This document shows positions 11,694 to 23,000 of a stretch of 64,000 nt of DNA, piece after piece. Every line of letters begins with the position of its first letter. The first letter of the stretch is position 1. The position numbers and the translations under genes were made by a program. Under the pieces are notes generated by a model, which was given only the letters and a program-made list of their open reading frames with translations, was not told the origin of the DNA and searched no databases. Source of the DNA: Antedon mediterranea (Eukaryota > Echinodermata > Crinoidea > Comatulida > Antedonidae); contig NC_092672.1 in the NCBI RefSeq assembly GCF_964355755.1, positions 9,103,501 through 9,167,500 of the forward strand, in the 5' to 3' direction.

Positions 11694-13230
11694 TATAGGA
11701 ATAATTTATGCTACACTTTTTAAAAATAGTGATATGATGTCGGTCAATACGTAACACTTTTGACATGTAAAATGAACAACAATCAGCTAAATTCATTCGT
11801 CACAATAGCATAAACGTACACTGGTCTTCCGCACCCGCATGACCCCGAGTAGGTCTACTAATCTTTCTCCGTAGGTATGCATTACGTCATTCTATTAAAG
11901 AAGCACGCATTACTGCACGGATTGTAACTAGCGCCATCACGGTGACATGCGAAACTTTTTTACTGAAAATGTTTAACTTAAAATAAAAAGGTGATTTAAC
12001 AAAAGTAATAAATAAGAAACATTCACTATGTACAAACATTGAAACGTAATACTGTACATGACTCTAATAAACACAGTGTTATTAATGCATTTTCAAATCC
12101 ATTATCTTTCATTTCATTTAGCCTCCTACTGTAGTTGTATGGATGTTTAACATGTTTTTTTTAATTATTAAATAAGTAATAAATACTTAATCAAAACGTT
12201 TTTATCTGTATCAGAGATCTTGATCAATTGTGCTTGGTGATTAGCAGTCTGATGATGACGTCGTCTATCGGTCGATAGAGACCGACACGGTCTGTAAATA
12301 AGTTCTTGGTTTAATTAATTATTATCAATCAATTACATAATTATTAGGTTATTCAAGAAAGAAATTGTAGAATCCAAGAACAATTGCACGCGATAGACTT
12401 CGCTCAAGCGTGGCCAATTCCTCCAGAATTATAAATCAATGGATTTATAATTACAGAGATCACAGTACATACACAGCCTACTTGTGCTATTATGTTATAT
12501 GTTATGATAAAATAATATTGATCAATCGTTATATATAATTGATAATGTAGGCTAAGTCTACGCTCGAGTCTTCGTCTCCGTTTCGACTCATCTGTGCCCT
12601 TTTTAAATGTAATAATTTGTTACATATTTGAGAACTTGATTGGTATAAGTTTATGTTATAAAAATAATTTGAGTAGTTACATGTGTTCCTTTTTTAGCCC
12701 AGGAAACTTTATTTATATTTATTATATTATTACATTCGTTTTAAGCGTATAGTTTTTAGCGTGTAGATAAAGTAATGGGTTGTGTTTTATAATACTAAAG
12801 ACAATAATTGACGTCTAGAACATCCGTGGTGATGATCAGGGCATAACAATAATGCTGTTTGGTTTTAATATGTTTTGCAAAATATAACACACATTTAAGT
12901 AAACTTAAATAGGCCTACTTGAAAAATTTGTAATAATATTTATATTTATTATACATTCACCCGTGATGAACTTATTTACGGCGGTGTAAATTAATATCAG
13001 ATAATGAAGAAAGGAGTAATTAATAGAAGCATTGCAAATCAATAAAATCAATGATGTGAATCTATATGTAAATATACCATTTATTGATAATAATGAATAC
13101 TGTAACTAAACTGATCGATCTGGCTGTATTGAAAGTAATCAAATGAATGAAATGAATAACAGTAATTCGATGTATTGGTTGTCAACTTAGCAATACACAC
13201 AAACTCTTCGTTCATTACAACTTTTAGAAA
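11694..13230. other. Intergenic region between gene 2 and gene 3
   Basis: The stretch contains the probable gene 2 3' UTR with AATAAA at 12066-12071, then AT-rich DNA with a short palindrome near 12258 ('tctatcggtcgatagag'). No exon, RNA gene or clear transposon end was recognised. The gene 3 promoter is expected just before 13231, but no conserved box was identified. Confidence 0.45.
12066..12071 (+). terminator. Candidate polyadenylation signal of gene 2
   Basis: AATAAA lies about 370 bases after the gene 2 stop codon. No transcript evidence is available. Confidence 0.35.
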
Positions 13231-14010
13231 ATGACGATGATGAAGAATAGCACAATCTTTGTCCAATTTACCGTTGCGTTTATATTTCTTTTCCGTATTA
13301 CCAGTGCCGTGGTGACATGTCCAAATACGGAAACAAACGCCATCTATCATGGTCGCAAGCACTGGACAATTCCAGATGCTATGACTACTTACAACGATAC
13401 TGACTTGGCGAGTTGTTCAGTGTTTTGTCGTCAAGACACTAACTGTAAATCGTTCGCGTTTGCTGAAAACACCTGTACGCTGTATTTGATCCAGGTGGGC
13501 AAGAATACCAGGAAGCTTGTTAAAGATTTAAAGTCGGTGCATTTTGATGGTCTTCAAGAAATACCAAAGAAACAGGTAGGTGTTTGTTGTTTTCTATCAA
13601 ACAATAAAGTTAATAAATTAACTTACTAAGCCTCTGCAGCAGTACATTAGACGGAGCAAGTTGACTCCGAATTTTATAGGTCTATACTGAATAATAAAAA
13701 TGTTTTAAACATAATATGATCTGTGAATACTTTTTTTTACTTGATTTGTTTTGTTTATTATTATTATTATTATTATTTCCAATTCAATATTTTAGGACAA
13801 TTTGTAATGTTTAAGTAAGTTGTTTGTGTTAGATACCGTACGTATCGTTGCCTGATACCATAATGTTTATTTTGCTCTTTTAGAGTCGTTTTGGAACATG
13901 TTCAGTGGGAAACTTGTGTCAGAATGGAGCAAGCTGCGTTAACGACTGTAGTGACAGAGGTTACAGCTGTGTCTGTGCAAAGAGGTTCAGAGGCATTAAC
14001 TGCGAACATG
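13231..14010 (+). CDS. Gene 3 N-terminal module: signal peptide, PAN/apple and EGF
   Basis: Exon 13231-13575 encodes the leader (TVAFIFLFRITSA) and an apple-type segment with cysteines in TCP, SCS, FCR, NCK and TCT contexts. Exon 13884-14010 encodes an EGF-like module with the pattern GTC-NLC-ASC-NDC-YSC-VC-INC, that is seven cysteines, one more than usual. PAN has five, so one cross-module disulfide is possible. The intron between them is phase 0; the EGF exits in phase 1. Confidence 0.8.
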
Positions 14011-17000
14011 GTAAGTTAATTACTAACAATTCAACATTTGAATTATTAATTAATCTCTTTTAAACTAGAACTATAACAGTAAAGCTCTGTCTACACTGTC
14101 AAACTTTATGTGACAAAAAAATGTGATGTGCCAATATAATGGACACGCCGACGTCATATCACTATCATATTTGGGCACATCACACTTTTTTGTCAAACTA
14201 GTTTGATAGTGTAGACAGTGCTTTAGAGAGTTTCGACATATATTCCGTAGTGTTTCCTAATAAAGTTCTGTTATGGTTTAGGAGTTAAAGATCGACTTAG
14301 TTTAACGGATACTATTACAGTTGGGTATCCTGGACGTATAGGCCATTTCTGGTCTAAAGGAAAACTTTACATCGTTGTCGGAAGTCGGTAAGTTATAATT
14401 TTAATTAAACTGTTTGCAACGTGTAACAATATTTTCCAATATTTGATGTACGATGTATTAAACCTTGTATAGACTATCAAGCTAGTTTGACAAAAACATG
14501 TACCCAAATATGGTAGTGATATTAAATCATCGTGTACATATTTTTGTTACATAAAGATTAATAGTGTAGACAGAGCTTTAGTCAATGAGCAATTGAATCT
14601 GTTTATGCGTTGAATGGTGAGACTATTTCACGTTTTGAAATGGCAGGCATACATCATGTGTGTTTACAATTGTAGTTAATAGTAGAGGTTGTTATTTCTA
14701 TTTTTCGTATTCAATGATTTGATAATGGCTAGTTGGTGTCTTCGTTCAAATGTGAAGCATTTTTTGCTTTTATTTAAAACAATGTTTGTCTACAGAGGAT
14801 CAACGGATGGCCTATACGTTTATAGATATAATTTGGAGACATCAACATCTGAGCAGATACAATTAATTGAAGATAGTCGTATTTGGCGCCCTAATATATT
14901 TACTCTAGAAGATGATGTGTATGTTGCAATGTCAAAGACATATTCAGCAGATCTTCTGAACACATATCGCTTCAACCCAGAAACTGGTAATTATGTCTTG
15001 CACATTGTTACAACTTGTAACATAATTTGATGTCCGATTTTATACTCGCATTGGCGAACTTCGAGAGAATGTTAGTTGGGATGTCATTATATTATTATGC
15101 ATCTACTGCTGTACGGGTCAATTAAATTCCAGAACAATTACACAAACGCAGTAACAAATCGGAACAAAAAAAAACGTCCTCTCGCTAGTGTGTTTTTCCA
15201 CCGGTCCTTTTTGAAATCTCGGAAGAATTTCACCAAAATTTCCTTTAAACCAACTTGTTACTTTTTGCAGATGTGGAAAGAGTAATGTCGTAAACAGGAT
15301 ACAATTATTTTCAAGAAACTTGATTAGTTTCAATTATTTGGAATCGTTCTAAAAACACTCTTCTCTGATAAGACACTAGCGGGTAATACTAGTAAGGTTG
15401 ATATATGGTAACATAAAACAAACACCGACAAAAAGTTAGGCAAGTCATTATGATTTTACAGTATTTTTCGAACTATTTTTGTTCATCTTCAAGAATAAAG
15501 AATACAATGTGACATATTTTATGCAACGCATGTGGATTTATATTTATATAAATCGTTATGTATTCATATATTTTATTTATTTAAACAAAGTACAGTTTTC
15601 AGATATTGTTTATGGTTTACAAATTACTTTATTTATAAATTTGATTTGTGAAATATCTTTTAAAAAGAACAATTTGAGGATTCGTTCACAACGGAATGTG
15701 GACGTTGCTCGACATCATTTTTACAAGATAGTAGAGGAGACTCAAGTTGGTTTGTTGCTCGATTTGAAAATTCCGCTAAGACTACAAACTCCGAAATGCT
15801 TTCTTTTACAAGAGATGGTGTTGGTAACAAGTACTCTCAGGTAAATGTAATATTGTTTTCGAAGTTGACTATAGAAGCTGACAGTATTATTAGCTATCAT
15901 AATATAATTAAATCAAATATTCTGTTATATCATCAAAATAATAATAATGCCTTCCGTATCTTCTGATTATACCCAATTCTTTTTGCTATAAAATGTTAAT
16001 GATTATTATCCGATATATTTTTTTTTGTATTCAGTTAATCGAAACAAATGGAGTAGAAAGCTCGCACATGTTTGAAATGGACGGAAGTAACTATCTAGTA
16101 TTACCACAGACACGCAATACAGGTGGAGATCTCCAAGACACGTTGATCTATCGGCAACGTCACGATTATGGTAAGAAACATTCTTGGCAAACTTTACACG
16201 TCACCCATTCGGGTCTCGGAGAGATCAATATACAAATAATGAATGTTTATGAGTGTAATGATGAATGTTGAAATATAACCTTTCATCATTCACCTCATGC
16301 CATTATTTGTACCATTACACGAATACAAAAACATTCATCACATCTAAATATTCCTGTCATTTGAATCAGATTGATTGAATCACAATAAAAGATAGGCCTA
16401 CAATTGATTCACATTGAACTTTTGTAACATACTTTACATTGCAAAACAATTATATATGTTTGGTTTTTTTATAATATATTTATTATTTGAATTTTATAAT
16501 CACACCTACGGTAGTGTTAATTATGTCAACAAACTCCCCCCAAAAACAATCATAGGCCTAGCTCTAATAAAGCGCCTAGCCTAGTCCTAGTTATTAGGCT
16601 GCGAAAGGCAGCGATACCATTACGAAACTTCGCCAGGAAATTGAAACTGTTTTATGCTAATTGTGTGTTTTTCCTACGATTCCCCATCTTGCAGAATTTT
16701 TCTTATTAATTATTCAAAATCATACAAACGATCTAAAGCTAATTTAAATGCTTTTTTGACCTAAAGTAGTATGTAGCCTTGTAATTAAAGAGATGTCATA
16801 CTACGCCGCAGCCATCAAAGAAGGTTTTATAAAAAAAATTATAATATGGCACTTTTATTTAGATCGAAACCAACCGTTATACACTTTGTCTTTTCAGGAC
16901 GACCAAAAACAGCATCAGTATTTGCAATTTTCATTTTAAATGAAGGTAAACCATTTATAGTATCTAAAGAAATTTTAGATCTTCTTCCCTTTGGTTACCA

Positions 17001-20000
17001 AACTACATTATTTTTGTACAATATCCTCCAAAGTTTTACTACTGGGGTCAAATCTTAGTTTGTGCGTGTTATTTTACTTCCTTCATGGTTATTCATACTA
17101 TTCGGGCCCACTACGAATTTGAGCCACAGCCAAAGTGCGTATATTTTCCAGGCGAAAATCGGCAATACATTAGCAACTCTTTGAAGTTTACAGACACGAT
17201 CAACGTACGAAGAAGATGTTCACGATCGAGTTTACAAATCAAGTCAATTTACGACTTTGGTACCATGGGGGCTGCGGACGTATGTGGAGGATTGTCAGAG
17301 ATGGGGTGAGGGTATTGGGCATGTCGTTGATGGGTTTCGCAGTTGATTAAGGGGGATTCGCTGTAAATGGAGAGGCTACCCCCTGGCTACGGACCTGGTC
17401 AATGTCTTCTTTTGTTCTTATTTTCAAAAGTTAACATTTTAGCCACTGGCTTATCGTACTACTGTAGTAACGTGAAGCGACGCCTATAAACAAAATACAT
17501 ATTAAGTCTCGTTTGTCAAAATATATGTCATCTCGTTGTTTAGAATGCTATACTGCTACTGATGGTGTTGATTATCGAGGTATAGTAAGTACCACCACTG
17601 ACGGTTACACGTGTCAAAAGTGGACAGACCAAACGCCTCATACACACAGTTACACACCAGAGACATATCCTGGTTCTGGGTTGGGAGACCACAACTATTG
17701 CCGTAATCCCGCTTTGGGTGTGACGGCCTGGTGTCACACAACCGATTCTACAAGGACATGGGAATACTGTGATATTGGCACTCCAGCAATAAACTGCAGT
17801 ATGTAAACAATTTTTTTTTTCTTATTTTGCATATTAATCAATGTTTGTGCAGAAAACAATACACATACGAAGCGACTCGCGTCAAGCGTCAAACCGAACC
17901 GTAACTATGACGCGACGAACGATTTCAGTGTGAACATCAAATAAATCGAATAATGAGACGTGAGGCGTCAATCGATTTATAACTTCAACGCGATGAATTC
18001 GGAGATTGCGAAGGCTTCTTGCTTGAATTCTATCAAGCTTCGCGCGACTCACTTCGATTTGACGCCTACCGCGTGTCGCTTCACGTGTAAATGTACAATG
18101 TGCACCGGCCTTTAGTATAGTCTAATGTACATCAGAAACGCCAACCTGATTCTGTTTGTGTGTGGACGCTATATTGACATTTGTTTTTCAATACTGGACC
18201 TGGTCACAAAATCAAACAATTCTCCAATTCTCCCCATACTGGCGGGAATCTTCAGAATGTCATTTCCCAATAAAATTTAATTTCCTCCGGATATTTTGGA
18301 TAAACAAAAAATATCCGTATCTATATATAAATTTACGTAAGGGCAAAATTCGGTAAATCGCGCCTTACTTCTAGAATTTTTACTCGATGGTATATAAAGT
18401 TGGTTCGTACTTTCGGTACTGATTTTAACCACCTGATGTAACCCTCTTTACTAATTAAATTAAGTTAGATAATTAGTTATTGACGATTAAAACGAATTTA
18501 GGTTCAACGATTTGCCCCAAATAGGGGTGTTTTTCGATCGTGGTATACACTGTCTAATGGATGTCCATCTTTAAAAATACCCGCCACAAAAATGCGAGGA
18601 GGCTTCGCATTTTCCTATCTCCTCCTACGATAATTGTTTTTAATAGCTGAAAACCGGTTGAACAGCTAGAGTACAGCATCATAATGTTGAAGACAGGCCG
18701 ATTTTCTTTAAAAAATACTATTTTGATAGATTTAATATACGATTATACAAATGTATTGATTTGCGATGAATGGAACATCCCAATCTCTCAGTCTGCCAGA
18801 GTTTGGTTTAACACAAGTAGGTAAATTTATGAGCCCTTGGTTTAACACATACGGGTAGGTAAATATATGGGCCCTTTGAGAATAAACTTGAAATACTTTG
18901 ACAATACTTTAAATACCTATTAACTATTTTTGGTCCTCATTTGAATCGAACATTTCTTACTGTGAATGTTCGTACTGTTAGATGTAATATAAAAATATAT
19001 ACAAATAAACTTTATTACTGAGATTGTGGTTAGGCCTCACTGTTAGATATATAAACACATTATTATATACAAATAAACTTTATACTGACAGTTCCCTCTC
19101 AACGTTTGTATTAATTATTAATTAATAATTACCAATAATATAAACGTCGTAGTGGTGTATCGTGACATGTACTTTAATATTTCAATCGATTATGACAGTG
19201 ACAGTTTTAGCAAAGTATTAAATCGCAAATGTTTTACTGTATTTAGAGGTATATTATTTATAGGCCTATAAAACATGAACAAAATATTTCGTTACTTAGT
19301 GGAAAAAGAATATATTTAAAAATTGTTCCTCTTTGTACCTATCTGCTTTCCCATCCCTCAAACCTAATGTTACATACAAAACACAAATTGGGTTTCTTTA
19401 AATGAGTCCAAATCAAACATTTGGACTCATTTTGTGATAAGTTTCTCCTTCGGAAGTAATTCCCAGGGTGCTAATTTTAGTTTAGTTTATTCGTTTCTGT
19501 AAACGACAATGTATTGTAGTCCTTCGGTACGTACATTTGAAATCACCAGTTTTGTTACGCTGAAATTACTGTGTATTCGAGAACCATGTGGGCACGACCT
19601 AGATGGTACGCGAGCGAAGCGAGCGTACCATCTAGTATTTATAATTTTTGCTACTCCAGTTAAAGGGAAAAACAATGAAAATATGCTAATATCGGTCCGT
19701 AAGTTCTTTATAACAAATGCATGTATTGTTTAATATGTGAAATAATGAGTTGGCATCGTATTTTCCGCCTTTGAGACATCTGACCCATGTTTAGTATTAT
19801 TATTATTGCTCTATGTAATATATTTTTTAAATAGTATACCGCCCTCAATAATAGTTTGGACAAGCTTTCGTAAAACCTCCCAATATTTAATTTTTCCGAG
19901 TTGGGATGTTTGCAAAAAATTTGCTTTAATTAGAACCTAAACCTGGACGACAAACAAATAATGTTGTCCTTACTATTAGATGGACAATTAGGACATCTTA

Positions 20001-23000
20001 ACGTAAGATGAAAGAGACCGTACTGTAGGCTCTAAGTGTAACTTCCTACAGTAATGCCTACCTAACGGGTTGGTACCGCATTAACACAATTATTTATTAT
20101 ATTATAATCACAAACACTTACACATTGAATAACAGCTTACTGTACACGAGGTGTGTTTACAAATGTTTGATCCATAATTATTCTTTGCCTATAGTTTCGA
20201 GTTATTACCTAACTTCCTATTCTTTTGTTTTCCTTTTGTTTTTCTTTATAATCATACCTAATTGTAGCCGCTGGTAAGTTATTGTAATATCATATAATAA
20301 ATGTTATAGACCTGGTAGGTTCCAACTACACCATCCTGATTATGAAATTATTGCAATTTATATGAAAACATCTTTATTAAGCTTGTCCATTGCATTAGAT
20401 GTAGTTGATGACCTTTATACAATACAAATGAGACCATGGTTAAACTCTTCTCAAATAAACATATTTCTTAAAAAATAGGATTTAAAAAAATAATAATAAA
20501 ACATGCAATAATATGAATGAACATTTCCAAAATATAATTTTCTCAACGGACCACAAACCGTCAACCCTCAACTGGATAAACTCGTCCAGATCTTCTTCTA
20601 AAGAAATAAAATGATCAATGTTCAGAATATGTTTTTAATTGTCTGACATTGTTTTAACGTCGCGTTACTGTAATTATTTTTTTCCTGACCATCATATCCA
20701 ACATATATAGCTTGGAAACTTGTGTTCAAAGCTGTTTCTGGTGTTAATAACGTTGATCTGTATGATCTGTGGAGCACAGTAGGATCAAGGAATGAAGGAA
20801 ACCAAGATGCCATGAAGCTTGATGATTCCTTTAGAGACCATTACAAAAGCAGCCTAGTTGACGCTTGGGATAAGGTTTCAAAAGTAAGTTTTAAAGATGT
20901 ATTGTCCCCCTGAAAAATATTGTTTTTATATATTTTTTTTAATATGCCATTTTAATGTCTCATAATAGTTATCCACTTTGACCAAAAAATGGATCTAAAC
21001 AAAATTTATTTACCTGAAAAAATGAAATTTAAAGCAAAAAATGATCAAATTGGCTGCCAGCCAATGGATTTTTGGTTGAATTTGACCATTTATTGTGCTA
21101 TTTTATAAGTGATAAGTTTTCGTGGTTTTTTTTCTACGGAAGTGATAACTTTATTAAAACTACAAAATAACTTAAAATCAGATTAAAAATCTGATTTAAT
21201 TAATCTTCGTGTTTTTGGTGAAACAATACATCATTAAGGTGGAAAGGCGTGTAATTCTACCCTCGTAGGGAACTTTAATTACGGTACTCCTCTTTCTAAT
21301 ATTTCCTTTGTCCTCCACACTTCTCTCATTCTCAGTCTATGTTACGGGCTTACTAATTATTTCATACTTGTTTTCTGACAGGTGAAAATTGCTTTATATG
21401 ACAAAGGAAAGTCTAAATTGTCGCTAATATTCAACGCTGTGGACGCTAGTAAAACTGAATGGTTCACCAAAGAAAGGCTGTTGAATTACCCGTGGAAAGA
21501 CCTCCGGACTAAAACACCACAAATGTTTGAACTGTTCCCTACAAGGTTAGTTATAACAGTTTATGGAATTAGTAGATGTTTTTATTTAATTGTAAAACAG
21601 GCTGATTTGAGCGATAACCCGATTATAAGCTGCAATGTATTCCTATTTCATAGTAGACGAGAGAAGTCCTTGACCAATGTTAGGACCAATCAAGGTGCTT
21701 TAAACAGTCCTGGCTTTGTTTGTATCAAACAGTGTTAGTGGCGGTAATTATCGCTGTTGGTTTCGAATGAATAAAATTAAAAAATATATAAAAAAAATAC
21801 AATAATCATGTTTTGTATTTACCTAACGAGTGTGGCTCTACTATGTTGGCACTCGACCAACTGGCTTTATCAATTAAGAGAGGGTATAGTATATTAATTA
21901 TAATAAAATAAAATAATATTTTTATTGTGGTATATTAATTTTTAAAAACAGCAAACATGAAAGAATAATATCAAATCACCATAGAAAAAGAATAATTAAT
22001 TTTTGGAAAATGTGTCTGTCACATACAGTACTTATCAATTGACAAATACACTTGTACAATTGTTTTAACCCAGATGTCGCACTTTAATATGTCTTACAGT
22101 TCAAATGGAAACAGATTTGGTATATATGACGTCATTGGCAATTGTGCAGATCACAAATTCTGGATGGCAATATCGACCTTTGAAGAATGTGATTACGAAA
22201 TGACTGAACCACGACCAATTTTTATGTACTCTGATCGAAAAACGTCAATAAAGGCCACGTCAGATGGTATGCTAATAAAACTTTATCAACATTTTATGTA
22301 AAACAACATGAGGAATTTCAACAACAATAAAAAACCGATAGAACATTCGAAATTTCCAGGAAAAAAAATTAGGAAACTACCATTTTTTTAGAAGTGCCAG
22401 ATGATAGTATTTACCCAATTACTTGTCAAAAAAATACAAATCTGGATTTTTAATAATACAAATAATACCAAAAGAGTAATTCTTATAGTCATGTTTCATT
22501 TAAAATATATTTCAGTTTTTCTGGGCTGTTACCTCGATAACGGGGCTGAGAGAGCGCTTTCTAGTTACATTTTTATGTCGCCTGGTGTAACAGCCTGGGA
22601 TTGTCTTGACCTATGCCGTGGTTTGGATTACAAATATGCTGGTGTTGATATCATGAACACCGCATGTTATTGTGGTGACAGCGGTTATGCTTCTGGTGGC
22701 ACTACAAGTTGTTTAGGTCGTACCGAATCCGACGCAACGCTTATGATGAGTACAGGTATTTGTTTGTTATTCTCCCTATAATTATTTTTTCTTCTTCTTG
22801 TTTTCATATGAAAGAAAACAAAATATACCTTTGATAGCGGTATTATTATGGTAATATGTTTTTGTACTGATATCCTTTTTCCTAGAGTTCGTACAGATAG
22901 GTCGTTCCGTTTTTTTCTCGTTTGAAACGGGTATAATTAGTTATTAATATATTATTAGTGAAAAATGTGAAAAAAAAAACACCGTACTGAAATGTGCATG

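Noticed and set aside
17091-17309. Open frame between linker and kringle exons of gene 3
   Set aside because: There is no counterpart in the other copies and no domain pattern; it is best taken as intron.
19487-19733. Small opposing open frames around the hairpin at 19599
   Set aside because: They overlap on both strands, cross a perfect palindrome and show no conserved motif.
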